Assembly: GCA_039908095.1 (NCBI GenBank)
Contig: JAMOBJ010000005.1
Location: 1 to 64,000 of the forward strand
Direction of reading: 5' to 3'
Source of the DNA: Nitrospirae bacterium YQR-1
GTDB taxonomy: Bacteria; Nitrospirota; Thermodesulfovibrionia; Thermodesulfovibrionales; Magnetobacteriaceae
DNA: 64,000 nt
In this document: piece by piece, positions 26,919-35,927 of the stretch
How positions within the stretch are numbered: position 1 is the first letter of the stretch
Layout: each line of letters opens with the position of its first letter
The notes under the pieces: generated by a model
Database searches by the model: none
What the model was told of the DNA's origin: nothing
What the model saw: only the letters and a program-made list of their open reading frames with translations
Program-made: the position numbers and the translations under genes

Positions 26919-27455
26919 ATGTTTTTTATGAGAAGAAAAGAGTGGATGCCGATTGGGACAGGGATACTTTTTGCTCTTTTGGAGGTACTTTCGTTCTATA
27001 TGTCTGACCGTCCATTAGGCTCTTCCCGCGGTTACACCACTATAGGCTCTATAATTGAGTATGTATTTGTTCCGCAGCACGCACAAAAAGTCGCCTATTG
27101 GCAAGCATATGAACCCTATCTTGAATGGACAGTGACTTTAATTGTCGGGATAGTGTTCGGCAGTTTTTTGTCATCCCTGCTGTCGGGTCAGTTTAAACTC
27201 TCGCTGGTACCGCAGATGTGGAAAAGCACAATTGGGCCATCGGTTTCAAAAAGATTGTTTTGGGCCTTTATAGGCGGCATACTGGTAGGTTTCGGCTCAA
27301 GGCTCGGCATGGGATGCACTCTTGGAATGTTGATAGCAGGCGTTATTCAACTGACACCGGCAGGTTTTATTTTTATGATGTCTCTGTGGATGGGAGGTCT
27401 TGCCACTACGGCTGCTTTCTACAGGCTTAAAACATTTACCTTTAGGAGGGGATAA
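26919..27455 (+). CDS. YeeE/YedE-family sulfur transport protein, first half
   Basis: 178 residues with several hydrophobic helices. GFGSRLGMGCTLGMLIAGV carries the conserved Gly-rich, Cys-containing YeeE motif that conducts thiosulfate or other reduced sulfur. The second half is a separate gene 6 bp downstream, so the usual two-repeat channel is split into two ORFs here. The N-terminus keeps a hydrophobic helix after MRRKEW. Confidence 0.85.
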   Translation: MFFMRRKEWMPIGTGILFALLEVLSFYMSDRPLGSSRGYTTIGSIIEYVFVPQHAQKVAYWQAYEPYLEWTVTLIVGIVFGSFLSSLLSGQFKLSLVPQMWKSTIGPSVSKRLFWAFIGGILVGFGSRLGMGCTLGMLIAGVIQLTPAGFIFMMSLWMGGLATTAAFYRLKTFTFRRG

Positions 27456-27461
27456 CACCAA

Positions 27462-28115
27462 ATGGAACAGATTCTATTAAGACTTAAAGATACTTTTGAC
27501 CCCTCCACAATTGCCTCTGTCTCAGGCCCTACATCTCTGTACGGCGGGTTTATACTTGGCTCTTTACTTGGAATTATTTTGCAAAAGGGCAGGTTATGCA
27601 AGTATGACGTTGTGTCGGGAATGTTCAGGCTTCAGGATTTTACATTTTGGAGAATTGGCACTCCCCTGCTTATGATTGGCATGATTGCTGTTTTTTTGTT
27701 TAAGGACCTGGGCATTATAGAATTACATGTGCCTGCAACAGTGGTTCTTGCTCAACTTTTTGGAGGCATAATCTTTGGTGCCGGGCTTGCAATAGCCGGG
27801 TACTGTCCCGCCATTGCAGCAGGGTCCCTGGGTGAGGGGCATTTGGATGCATTTGCAACAATGCTTGGCATAGTGGTTGGTTCAATAATTTATGCAGAGA
27901 TTTTTGACGGCTCGAAACTTGACCACATAGTCGGCTTCATTAACCTTGGCAAAGTGACATTCCCTGATATTTTTCTTGTGTTTAACCACTGGTTTTTTGT
28001 TTTGGGGTTTGCCTTTATGTGCATTGCGTTTCTGGTGGGAATCAGTATGTACGATGAGTTTCTAAGGGCGTCTTTTATGATTGTGGATAAGGTCTCAGGG
28101 AAGTTGAAAAAGTAA
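27462..28115 (+). CDS. YeeE/YedE-family sulfur transport protein, second half
   Basis: 217 residues. GRLCKYDVVSGMFRLQDFTFWRIG and GAGLAIAGYCPAIAAGSLGEGHLDA are the YeeE motifs with the pore Cys. It follows the first half at 6 bp and ends before a clear intrinsic terminator, so the two form one operon. No TusA gene is adjacent. Confidence 0.87.
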   Translation: MEQILLRLKDTFDPSTIASVSGPTSLYGGFILGSLLGIILQKGRLCKYDVVSGMFRLQDFTFWRIGTPLLMIGMIAVFLFKDLGIIELHVPATVVLAQLFGGIIFGAGLAIAGYCPAIAAGSLGEGHLDAFATMLGIVVGSIIYAEIFDGSKLDHIVGFINLGKVTFPDIFLVFNHWFFVLGFAFMCIAFLVGISMYDEFLRASFMIVDKVSGKLKK

Positions 28116-28158
28116 CAATATGGAAGCGTTGTATGAAAATAAGGATACTATGGGGGGA

Positions 28159-28186
28159 GCATTCTTCCCTGTAGAATGTCTTTTTT
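28159..28186 (+). terminator. Intrinsic terminator after the yeeE pair
   Basis: GCATTCT/AGAATGT stem (one G-T pair) with loop TCCCTGT, followed by C and a run of six T. It lies 43 bp after the second yeeE stop. Confidence 0.75.
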
Positions 28187-28232
28187 AAGAACTATTATTA
28201 ATAAATTGTTCTTTTTATAATCTATTTGTTAT

Positions 28233-28700
28233 ATAATAGGTAATATAGCAGGAGATAGGCACAGCGCCTGCCCTGCTGGTGTTAGCAGATGGAGAAGTTA
28301 GACCGACAATTAGATTTTTATGGGAGCTTGATTCTGGTGGTGGCAGGTGTATGCCGGGTAACCGGAAACCGAGGCCATACCATAGAGCGCCCACTTGCAA
28401 ACAAGGGATCTAATTTTTCCTCTCTCACCGCAAGGGCGGGTTTTAAAATACTAAATATGGCAGATCTAAAGGAAATAACCGGACCAAAAATGAGGAAAAT
28501 AAACATAAACGCCGGAGCGGAAAACGGCATGTTTTTATTTTGTTATTTTGTAAACAAACTAATTACACCATACATAAAACAAACAATTAGTTGTTATGAG
28601 ATAAATTCCTCAGAAAGTCCATAGTTCCGGTTATACAGATGGTCTCCTGTTAGCTTAAGTAAAGGGACGGGAGTTGTTGGAACTATTTAAAATACAGGGC
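28233..28700 (+). ncRNA. Candidate structured RNA upstream of rny
   Basis: The 869 bp between the yeeE pair and rny hold no convincing gene. A TATAAT-rich promoter lies near 28233. TAGCAGGAGA (about 28247) can pair with TCTCCTGTTA (about 28651) over 10 bp. Inner stems include AATTAGAT/ATCTAATT (28308-28413), TGGGAGC/GCGCCCA, GTATG/CATAC and GGCGG/CCGCC. A 6S-like or other RNA is possible. RNase P, tmRNA and SRP signatures were looked for and not found. Structure is inferred by eye only. Confidence 0.35.
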
Positions 28701-28984
28701 GGAAATGTGCCGCCGATATGCGCAACAGAGGGCTGTAGTTGTATGCCTCAGAGAGCCGGGCAGCGCTATGTACAGTCTTTTAAGCAGCCTTTATCGGTCT
28801 GCACTCCCATAGGCATTCAGAGTTCAGGGTTCAGCATGGATATCCAGCCTTGCCAATATCCTGCTTATCACAATAATCAGAAGCTTTTGACTCAACAAAG
28901 ATATACAAAACTAAGTGAGCTATCCACAACCTGGTACAACAGTGGGTTAAAAAAAAGATCAGCAGACAGGAGGCGTAAGGACAC

Positions 28985-30547
28985 ATGACCAATGTAGTTT
29001 ATATAATAATAGCCATAGCGGCAGGGTCGGTAGTGGGAGCACTGCTCTCGCTTTTATTTAAAAGAGCTTTAAACAAAAAACACAAGGAACTTGATCAAAG
29101 AAGGCAAGAGATAGTCAAAGAAGCGGAAAGAGACATTGAAAGGCTTAGAAAAGAAGCACTCATCGAGGCCAAGGACATTAAGTACCAGACAAAGTCAGAG
29201 GCGGAGCGTGAAATAAAAGAAAAGAAATTTGAAATGAACCAAATGGAAAAGCGTCTCAGACATAAGGAAGAAAGTCTCGATAAAAAACTCGACCAGTTTG
29301 AAAAACGTGAAGGTGAGCTGTTAAAACGTGAGAAAGAGTTCACGAAAAAAGAGCAAACAATAGCAGACAAGGAAAAACACTATGACAAACTGATTCAGTT
29401 GGAGACAGAGAAGCTGGAGAAGCTCTCCGGCATAACCTCAGAGGAAGCGAAACAGCAATTGCTAAAAAAAGTCGAGGAAGAGTTGCGTTTTGATGAGGCT
29501 AAACTTATAAAGCAGATAGAACAGGAGACTAAAGAAGATGTGGAAAAACGCTCCCGTAACATCATAGGTCTTGCTATTCAGAGATATGCCTCCGATTATG
29601 TAAGTGATGCCACGGTAACGGCAGTGACACTACCCAATGAGGAAATGAAAGGACGTATAATCGGCAGAGAGGGCAGAAACATCCGGGCGCTTGAGGCTGC
29701 CACAGGGGTGGATTTCATAGTTGACGACACGCCGGAGGCTGTAACCCTTTCAGGCTTTGACCCTGTGCGGCGTGAGATAGCAAGAATTTCTCTGGAACGC
29801 TTAATAACAGACGGCAGAATTCACCCTGCAAGAATAGAGGAAATTGTTGAGAAGGTCAAAAAGGAAGTAAACAATGCTATGAGGGAAGAGGGAGAGAAGG
29901 CAGTCTTTGACCTGGGGCTGACAGGGGTTCATCCTGAGTTTATAAAGCTTCTGGGGCGGCTTAAGTACAGAACCTCCTACGGGCAAAACGTGCTTCAGCA
30001 CTCAAGAGAGGTTGCCTACTTTGCCGGTATGATGGCAGGGGAGCTAAAGGCTGATGTAAAGCTCGCCAAAAGGTCAGGGCTGCTTCATGATATAGGAAAG
30101 GCGGTGGATCAGGAAATTGAGGGCGCCCACCATGAGATAGGGGCGGCTATTGCTAAAAAGTACGGTGAGGACGAGCGGGTAATAAATGCGATGCTTGTCC
30201 ATCACGGAGACGGTGACCCGATATGTGTGGAATCGGCACTTGTAACGGCAGCGGACGCCCTTTCTGCGGCACGTCCCGGAGTGCGGCGTGAGAGCATAGA
30301 AAACTACATAAAGCGTCTTGAAAAGCTCGAGGAAATTGCCATGTCCTATGCCGGTGTTGAAAAATGCTATGCTATACAGGCAGGCAGGGAAGTACGTATA
30401 ATAGTCAAACCTGATGAAACCTCAGATGATATGTCTTATTTGATATCAAGGGAAATAGCCAAGAAAATTGAATCGGAGATGACCTATCCCGGACAGATAA
30501 AGATAACCGTAATAAGAGAGTCGCGTTTTGTAGAGTACGCACGTTAA
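28985..30547 (+). CDS. rny: Ribonuclease Y
   Basis: A membrane-anchored endoribonuclease that starts mRNA decay. 520 residues. An N-terminal membrane helix ([22 protein letters not shown]) is followed by a long coiled coil (to residue 190), a KH domain ([31 protein letters not shown]) and an HD domain ([20 protein letters not shown]). The length is that of the family. It is followed by ymdB, its usual partner, 13 bp on. Confidence 0.96.
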   Translation: MTNVVYIIIAIAAGSVVGALLSLLFKRALNKKHKELDQRRQEIVKEAERDIERLRKEALIEAKDIKYQTKSEAEREIKEKKFEMNQMEKRLRHKEESLDKKLDQFEKREGELLKREKEFTKKEQTIADKEKHYDKLIQLETEKLEKLSGITSEEAKQQLLKKVEEELRFDEAKLIKQIEQETKEDVEKRSRNIIGLAIQRYASDYVSDATVTAVTLPNEEMKGRIIGREGRNIRALEAATGVDFIVDDTPEAVTLSGFDPVRREIARISLERLITDGRIHPARIEEIVEKVKKEVNNAMREEGEKAVFDLGLTGVHPEFIKLLGRLKYRTSYGQNVLQHSREVAYFAGMMAGELKADVKLAKRSGLLHDIGKAVDQEIEGAHHEIGAAIAKKYGEDERVINAMLVHHGDGDPICVESALVTAADALSAARPGVRRESIENYIKRLEKLEEIAMSYAGVEKCYAIQAGREVRIIVKPDETSDDMSYLISREIAKKIESEMTYPGQIKITVIRESRFVEYAR

Positions 30548-30560
30548 GACATACAGCAAA

Positions 30561-31340
30561 GTGAAAATACTTTTTATAGGGGACGTAATAGGCCGTCCGG
30601 GCAGGATGCTTCTAAAGAGCATCCTGCCCGGTATGGTGGATAATCTGAGGGTGGATTTAGTAATTGCAAATGGTGAAAACGCTGCCGGAGGTTTTGGCAT
30701 AACAGAAAAAACAGCCTCAGAGCTTTTCTCTTTCGGCATACACATAATAACCACAGGTAACCACGTGTGGGACAAAAAGGAGGCGGTGCACTACCTAGGT
30801 AATGAAGACAGGATACTGCGGCCGTTGAACTTCCCGCCGGATGTTCCAGGGTTTGGAAGCATTGTATATAGCTTTAAAAACGGCTTGAAGGCTGCTGTTA
30901 TAAATCTGGTTGGACGGGTCTTTATGAATCAGGTGGATTGCCCCTTCAGAAGTGTAATACCGGAGATTGAAAAACTAAAAAAAGAAACCAGTGTAATAAT
31001 AGTGGATATGCATGCGGAGGCGACCTCTGAAAAACAGGCAATAGGCTATTATCTTGATGGCAAAGTAAGTGCTGTTGTCGGAACCCATACGCATGTTCAA
31101 ACCTCAGACGAGAAGATCCTCCCCCATGGCACTGCATACATTACAGACGTTGGCATGGTGGGGCCTGCTATTTCAGTGATAGGAGTACGTGTTGACCAAA
31201 TAGTAGAAAAATTTCTTAATCAGATACCCCAAAAGTACGAGGTTGCAAAGGGCAGCTGCTTTTTCTGTGCGGTGCTGCTGGATATAGATAATCAGACAGG
31301 CAGGGCTGTCAGCATAAAGAGACTATTGGTAAATGAGTAA
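30561..31340 (+). CDS. ymdB: YmdB-family metallophosphodiesterase (TIGR00282)
   Basis: 259 residues. The start KILFIGDVIGRPGR, NGENAAGGFGI, TGNHVWDKKE, DMHAEATSEKQA and GTHTHVQTSDEKIL are the metal-site motifs. Members are 2',3'-cyclic nucleotide phosphodiesterases, and rny-ymdB order is widespread. The likely role is cyclic-nucleotide turnover linked to RNA decay. It starts 13 bp after rny. Confidence 0.92.
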   Translation: MKILFIGDVIGRPGRMLLKSILPGMVDNLRVDLVIANGENAAGGFGITEKTASELFSFGIHIITTGNHVWDKKEAVHYLGNEDRILRPLNFPPDVPGFGSIVYSFKNGLKAAVINLVGRVFMNQVDCPFRSVIPEIEKLKKETSVIIVDMHAEATSEKQAIGYYLDGKVSAVVGTHTHVQTSDEKILPHGTAYITDVGMVGPAISVIGVRVDQIVEKFLNQIPQKYEVAKGSCFFCAVLLDIDNQTGRAVSIKRLLVNE

Positions 31341-31383
31341 CGGATGCCAAAATAAATTAACAACCTGATTCAGAGGAGGGAAA

Positions 31384-31800
31384 ATGGAAGCAAAACTTAC
31401 TTATGTCAGTGGGATGAGATTTGTTGGGGAAGCCTCAAGCGGCCACGCAATAGTGATAGACGGCGACCACGAACATGGCGGGGACGACACCGGACTCAGG
31501 CCGTCTGAGCTGTTGCTGATAGCCCTTGGCGGCTGTTCAGCCATGGATGTAATTTCAATTATGAAAAAGAAACAGCAGAAAATCACCGGTTTTGAAATAA
31601 ACGTAAACGGCAATAAAGTGCAGAGCCATCCAAAGAAATTCGACAAAATAGTTGTGGAGTATGTTTTTAAGGGCAAAAATCTGTCCGCTGAGGCCGCTCA
31701 GAGAGCGGTTGAGCTCTCAATGACCAAGTACTGTTCCGTAAAGGCAACGTTGGAGGGTGGCGTACCTATAGAGTACACTTACAAAATTATTGAAGAGTAG
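31384..31800 (+). CDS. OsmC/Ohr-family protein
   Basis: 138 residues. GLRPSELLLIALGGCSAMDVISIMKKKQ holds the first peroxidatic Cys, and the second Cys is in SMTKYCSVKATLEGGV. The fold reduces organic hydroperoxides; which thiol partner is used is unknown. It has its own SD (AGAGGAGGG) and starts 43 bp after ymdB. Confidence 0.88.
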   Translation: MEAKLTYVSGMRFVGEASSGHAIVIDGDHEHGGDDTGLRPSELLLIALGGCSAMDVISIMKKKQQKITGFEINVNGNKVQSHPKKFDKIVVEYVFKGKNLSAEAAQRAVELSMTKYCSVKATLEGGVPIEYTYKIIEE

Positions 31801-31801
31801 T

Positions 31802-32251
31802 ATGCGTACGGCTCTACAGCATATTGCAACACTTTGGAAGATAGGATTTGTTCCCATAGCGCCGGGGACATTTGGAACTTTCGCAGCTTTTTTGTTTGTA
31901 ATTATCTTCAGGCCGGGTAATCGCCTCTTGTTAGTTATAACGATAGTGTTGCTTGTTGTGGGAACTGTGGCTGCACACTCGGCTGAGAAGACACTGGGCA
32001 AAAAGGACTCAGGTCATATTATAATAGACGAGGTGGTCGGATATTTTGTATCGGTGTTGTATGTGGACGGCACGATGGTAGTTTATATGCTTGCGTTTTT
32101 TTTGTTTCGGGTTTTCGATATTTTTAAACCGCCACCTGTAAACTATGTGGAGAAGACTTTAAGCGGCGGCCTTGGCGTGATGATGGATGACGTGGCGGCA
32201 GGGCTCTATGTTAATGTTGCGCTTCAGATAGCAACGAGTATAAGATTTTGA
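31802..32251 (+). CDS. pgpA: Phosphatidylglycerophosphatase A
   Basis: Dephosphorylates phosphatidylglycerophosphate in the inner membrane. 149 residues from ATG 31802, one base after the osmC stop. The motif GFVPIAPGTFGTFAA and the metal-site IIIDEVVGYFVSVL, with the later RVFDIFKPPPVNYVE, are family marks. Four hydrophobic segments are present. The longer ORF starting at 31790 overlaps osmC and is not needed. Confidence 0.9.
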   Translation: MRTALQHIATLWKIGFVPIAPGTFGTFAAFLFVIIFRPGNRLLLVITIVLLVVGTVAAHSAEKTLGKKDSGHIIIDEVVGYFVSVLYVDGTMVVYMLAFFLFRVFDIFKPPPVNYVEKTLSGGLGVMMDDVAAGLYVNVALQIATSIRF

Positions 32252-32263
32252 TACCGGGTTGCC

Positions 32264-32335
32264 TTCTATCGTCTAACTTTGCCGGCTTTGTCACAAGCTC
32301 CGGTGCGTCTCGTTATACTCCTCAATGCGGCTTGC
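32264..32335. repeat. Dispersed palindromic element, degenerate copy C
   Basis: CGTCTAACTTTGCCGGCTTTGTCACAAGCTCC resembles the left half of the element with several changes; the hairpin core and right end are missing. It sits between pgpA and thpR, and the thpR start overlaps its edge. Confidence 0.55.
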
Positions 32336-32336
32336 T

Positions 32337-32897
32337 ATGAAAGTACGGGCATTTATAGCGATTAATATTGATGAGACGGTGCGTGAAAACATCTCATCCA
32401 CCATATCGGCCTTAACTATTGGGGGCGTTAAGTGGGTAAGCGCAAAAAATCTCCATTTAACACTAAAATTCATGGGAAACATATCTGAGGATGAGGTTGG
32501 CAAAATTACAGAGATACTCAGCAGGATAGTGCCGGAGCATGGGTGTTTTGAAATCGGGCTAAAGGGAATTGGAGCATTTCCTAATGAGAGGCGGCCAAAG
32601 GTTATTTGGGCTGGAATAACTGACCCAGGGGCAGTTTTAAATAAGCTACAGGACAGGATTGAGGACACTTTGACAGATGCCGGCTTTGGGAGAGAAGAAA
32701 GAAAATTTTCACCACACATGACAATCGGGAGAGTGAGAACACCGGATGGTTTAACCGGTTTCTCTCTGAAAATACAGCATCTTAAAGATAAAAATTTCGG
32801 GAATATGGTTGTAAACACCGTACATCTTATGAAAAGCGAGTTGTTGCCGGCTGGGCCTGTGTATTCAGCTTTGAAATCATATAAACTCAAAACATAG
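32337..32897 (+). CDS. thpR: RNA 2',3'-cyclic phosphodiesterase
   Basis: 186 residues. Two HxTx motifs, HLTLKFMG (about residues 42-49) and HMTIGRVR (about 125-132), give the catalytic pair of 2H phosphoesterases. ATG 32337 (MKVRAFIAIN) fits the family. An ATG 12 bp upstream adds MRLA within degenerate repeat copy C. The enzyme opens 2',3'-cyclic ends of RNA in the cytoplasm. Confidence 0.9.
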   Translation: MKVRAFIAINIDETVRENISSTISALTIGGVKWVSAKNLHLTLKFMGNISEDEVGKITEILSRIVPEHGCFEIGLKGIGAFPNERRPKVIWAGITDPGAVLNKLQDRIEDTLTDAGFGREERKFSPHMTIGRVRTPDGLTGFSLKIQHLKDKNFGNMVVNTVHLMKSELLPAGPVYSALKSYKLKT

Positions 32898-32905
32898 GAT
32901 ACGCT

Positions 32906-33850
32906 ATGGATGAACTTTCGTTATTTGATGCTCCGTATATGAGTAAAAACCGCATTATTGCGTTAATAGAGAATCTTGATTTTATAAAAGCCAAAAACGA
33001 AACAGGCATATTTAGAAAGGCCTACCCTTCCATGGATATTGAGACGGAGAGCATTATATGTGATTTTTTTGTTAAGCACGAGAGTTTGCCGGAACCTGAA
33101 AAGTTATATTCAACGTGGCGTGATTTTGAACGCTTAATATACAATTTGGAATTAAAGATTGTTTATTTGCCGGCCATAAAGAAGAATTATTTTAAACGGT
33201 TATGTCTTGAATTAGATAAACAGCCTGATGGAATTTTATCTATAAATGACGAGCCTGTTGGCTTGTTTTATCTCTATGCTGAAAGAATAAAAACAGCAAA
33301 ACAGAAACTTGAAAAAGCAATTGTACAACAGTCACCCAACCTTTCACAATTGTACGGCTATCTCGGCTACATCCATTTTTTGAATAAGGATTTGCCGGCC
33401 TCGAGGATTTGCCTGAGGGAGGCATTTGAAATCGGCCCCTACGGAATTGATTTATATTTCTTAAAAGATAAGGAAATCATGGAATTAATAAACGGTTTAA
33501 ATGCAGAGTATGTAACGCTTCACTGGATAGTTAGCTACGGCTGCATCCAGAGAGTCTTTCCACCTAAGACGATAAAATTGCTGGAAGACTTACGGGTATA
33601 TGTTAATGAGTTTTTAGAATTAGAAAAAGAGTATCAGAAAGACAACAACGATGTGATAAGAGCGCGGTTATTTTATAAATGCCTGATACTTTCGGACAAT
33701 AACAAACGCCTGCAGCACGTCGGTGCAGTGGAACTGACAAAACTCAGAAAGTACATGAAAGATATAAATCCCGGCTTGTTTAAACAATATCTCGCTTATG
33801 TGGAGGAGAATCAGGGATCAGTTAATTCCAATTCTAATTCATTTGTCTAA
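32906..33850 (+). CDS. Unknown helical protein with TPR-like repeats
   Basis: 314 residues, starting 8 bp after thpR. The region AIVQQSPNLSQLYGYLGYIHFLNKDLPASRICLREAF (about residues 130-170) resembles a TPR pair. The rest is helical and acidic/basic without a recognised domain. It may be coupled with thpR. The last residues (NSNSNSFV) and the stop lie inside repeat copy D, in the same frame as in the 3D-domain gene. The native C-terminus is thus probably altered. Confidence 0.65.
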   Translation: MDELSLFDAPYMSKNRIIALIENLDFIKAKNETGIFRKAYPSMDIETESIICDFFVKHESLPEPEKLYSTWRDFERLIYNLELKIVYLPAIKKNYFKRLCLELDKQPDGILSINDEPVGLFYLYAERIKTAKQKLEKAIVQQSPNLSQLYGYLGYIHFLNKDLPASRICLREAFEIGPYGIDLYFLKDKEIMELINGLNAEYVTLHWIVSYGCIQRVFPPKTIKLLEDLRVYVNEFLELEKEYQKDNNDVIRARLFYKCLILSDNNKRLQHVGAVELTKLRKYMKDINPGLFKQYLAYVEENQGSVNSNSNSFV

Positions 33851-33905
33851 TAGCATGTCCGCCGCCGGCCAACAAAGTTAGACGATTGAATGCAACTTGG
33901 TATTA
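33823..33905. repeat. Dispersed palindromic element, deleted copy D
   Basis: An 83-bp version with ends TAATTCCAATTCTAATTC and GCAACTTGGTATTA. The TGTCTAATAG and CAACAAAGTTAGACGATTGAATGC inner parts are kept and the GC-rich hairpin core is missing. It supplies the end and stop of the 314-residue unknown gene. Confidence 0.75.
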
Positions 33906-33942
33906 AGAGGTTTCGCCGGAGTATTCTGTTAACTTCAGTTGG

Positions 33943-34086
33943 TCAACTGGCTAGTTCGCTGGTATAGTAGCCACACCAAAAACAGCCGGCCCCTTTCTTT
34001 TTCTGATTGTCCATGCAGCAGTCCACAGACAGAAAACAACCTTTGATCTGACACCACACCTCACTGTTGCTCACGTTGTCGTACAT
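33943..34086 (-). CDS. Small Cys-rich protein of unknown function (47 residues)
   Basis: ATG at 34086 preceded at short distance by AAGAGGAGA, a good SD; stop TGA at 33943. The protein has six Cys: C12, C17, the pair C23-C24, and a C35-x2-C38 (CFWC). The region WCQIKGCFLSVDCC is followed by a basic stretch (NQKKKG), then GCFWCGYY. The layout suggests a small metal (Zn or Fe-S) binding protein. Family unknown. It lies in the 421-bp gap between repeat D and the HDOD gene, and its stop is 38 bp from the repeat's end. Confidence 0.55.
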   Translation of the reverse strand: MYDNVSNSEVWCQIKGCFLSVDCCMDNQKKKGAGCFWCGYYTSELAS

Positions 34087-34271
34087 TTCTCCTCTTTTGC
34101 ATCAGATTTAGCTAACCGAACACTTCCCCTAAAGCTACATATAGCAAATCATATGCCTAATATAATTATATAAAAAAGCCAATATAAAAGAACAGTTGTA
34201 AATTCAGAGAAAAAATTACTGAGCAAAAAAAAGCACACTTCGTTGCAATATTGATACAAGAGATGTTTACA

Positions 34272-35189
34272 TTAATCTTCTGTAGAGTGGCCAACGGCGT
34301 TTTGCAACTCAAGTTGAAAGTCCGCAAGTTTTGTCCCATCTATTCCAAGCTCTGCAAATATGCTTTCCCATTTAGGATTATCCCTCACCATTTCATCTAA
34401 GGACAGGTTCTTATGGGGGCTGCCGCCGGCACTGCCGGCAACATGTTTTGCTACACTTTCCGTCATAGCGCCGCAATGAATAACAAGATACTCGGCAAGA
34501 TACGCACATGAGGCCATTTTTCTGGTATAGAGTTTTTTATGGGATGATATATCCATACTGTGGTGGCGGGTTATTACCTGACTTACAACGTCCGGCAGGC
34601 GCCATGATGTAGTTAGGATAAATCCAGCCATACAGTGATTTGTCTGGTATTTCTCGTCCTCTCTGAGCGTAATGTCTGGTTCACCGCCAAGGGCCAATTC
34701 AAAAAATACATTGTAGTCGGAATGTTTTTTTACAAACAGTGGAATCGCACAGTCATGAAATAAACCGGTAATATAGGCATCATTTTCATCAATACTTTTT
34801 ATTTTTCTTGCAATCATACCCATCGATTTAGCCACAAGCATAGAGTGGTTCCAAAACTTGCTAAATATGTTCTTATCTGTCACCTCCTTATATGTATTAA
34901 GAAAAATAGACGAAATAACTATATTAAAAAAACTAGTTAAACCTACTATATTTAGTGCATATTCGATAGAGCTTATTCCGCCTCCGCCGAAAAAGGATGA
35001 ATTAGCTATTTTCAGTATTGAGGCAGATAATCCAACATCCTCGCTTGTTAAAGTTACGATTTTTCTTATGTCAGGAATTGCTTTCTTGATTTCTTTGTAC
35101 AAACTGTTTACTATAACCGACTGTACTGGTATCCCGATCCCTTTTACTATCTCTTCTGCATGCTTTATATCTACATCCTTATGCAACAT
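34272..35189 (-). CDS. HDOD-domain signalling protein
   Basis: 305 residues. An HDOD domain covers about residues 15-230: KIANSSFFGGGGISSIEYALNIVG near the start, the conserved GLFHDCAIPLF, then the ...W.LPDVVSQVITRHHS run. These HD-like proteins usually lack hydrolase activity and act in chemotaxis or second-messenger output. No second domain is evident. The gap upstream of its start has two exact 15-bp direct repeats (AAAAAACGCCAATTT), which may regulate it. Confidence 0.88.
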   Translation of the reverse strand: MLHKDVDIKHAEEIVKGIGIPVQSVIVNSLYKEIKKAIPDIRKIVTLTSEDVGLSASILKIANSSFFGGGGISSIEYALNIVGLTSFFNIVISSIFLNTYKEVTDKNIFSKFWNHSMLVAKSMGMIARKIKSIDENDAYITGLFHDCAIPLFVKKHSDYNVFFELALGGEPDITLREDEKYQTNHCMAGFILTTSWRLPDVVSQVITRHHSMDISSHKKLYTRKMASCAYLAEYLVIHCGAMTESVAKHVAGSAGGSPHKNLSLDEMVRDNPKWESIFAELGIDGTKLADFQLELQNAVGHSTED

Positions 35190-35265
35190 TACACTGTCAC
35201 CTCAATAGACTTAAATTGCTCTTTGTTAAACTTCTCCCCCTCACACACCTATGATTACCGTCAAT

Positions 35266-35350
35266 AAAAAACGCCAATTTGTATTCCCTCTTCTTATTTA
35301 TACTATAACTTAATTATGAGATTTTATGCTACAGAAAAAAACGCCAATTT
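35266..35350. repeat. Two 15-bp direct repeats in the HDOD promoter region
   Basis: AAAAAACGCCAATTT occurs at 35266-35280 and again at 35336-35350, exactly 70 bp apart, in the 220-bp gap upstream of the HDOD gene. Between them lies an A/T-rich stretch with TATA-like sequences. It may be a regulator site. Confidence 0.45.
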
Positions 35351-35409
35351 TTTATTATTTAAATTTGTCTAAACTGTAGAAAGTGCACAGCAGTACATTT
35401 TGATATGCC

Positions 35410-35817
35410 CTATTGTTTAACTAAACCGTAACTTACAAGCAATGCATATAATTTTCTGGTATCAATAGGTTTTGTAAGATAATAGTTACACCTGCTTACA
35501 CCACGGTAATAGGCCTCAAGTACGTCTTTAGGTGCATCCAATGAGGTAGTCATAACTATTTTCACCTCATCATCTGATGTTATTCCCATAGCTTTTTCTT
35601 TATTACGAATTGTTTGCAGAGCAGCCACACCATCCATTTCAGGCATCATGATATCAAGACAAATAAGATCATATGCCCGACCCTCATCTATTGCGAGTAT
35701 AAAGGCATCCACTGCCTCCGCTCCGTTTACAGTAACATCTACATCCCCGTAAGAAGCCAGAAAATGCTGTAACAGTGTACGGCTTGTAAAATCATCTTCC
35801 GCAATTAGTATTCTCAT
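35410..35817 (-). CDS. Single-domain response regulator (CheY-like)
   Basis: 135 residues from ATG 35817, chosen because a GGGAGAGAG SD sits 5 nt upstream. MRILIAEDDFTSRTLL gives the acidic pair, YDLICLDIMMPEMDG the phospho-acceptor Asp, VIMTTS-like the Thr/Ser, and YLTKPID the Lys. No output domain is fused. It may feed a chemotaxis or kinase partner elsewhere. The 26 codons upstream in frame are not typical of the family. Confidence 0.9.
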   Translation of the reverse strand: MRILIAEDDFTSRTLLQHFLASYGDVDVTVNGAEAVDAFILAIDEGRAYDLICLDIMMPEMDGVAALQTIRNKEKAMGITSDDEVKIVMTTSLDAPKDVLEAYYRGVSRCNYYLTKPIDTRKLYALLVSYGLVKQ

Positions 35818-35927
35818 TAAAACTCTCTCCCTCGATTTTAGTATAAGCTCGTAATTGTTTTCTTCTATCAAAAAATTTATATCGTTAAATTCCATGTATA
35901 TATAATCGGCAGTTTGAGAGTTTTTAT

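Noticed and set aside
28289..28624. A 111-residue frame in the same gap
   Set aside because: It runs through the paired stems of the RNA candidate, and its residues show no domain or coding bias.
28233..28700. RNase P RNA, tmRNA or SRP RNA
   Set aside because: GAGGAAAGTCC, the tmRNA tRNA-like ends and the SRP GGAAGCAGCC loop were all sought and not found.
28674..28988. A 104-residue frame overlapping the rny start by ATGA
   Set aside because: The 4-bp overlap is attractive, but the composition is Ser/Gln/Thr-rich, the start is a TTG without an SD, and no family resemblance is seen. The stretch looks more like structured RNA plus leader.
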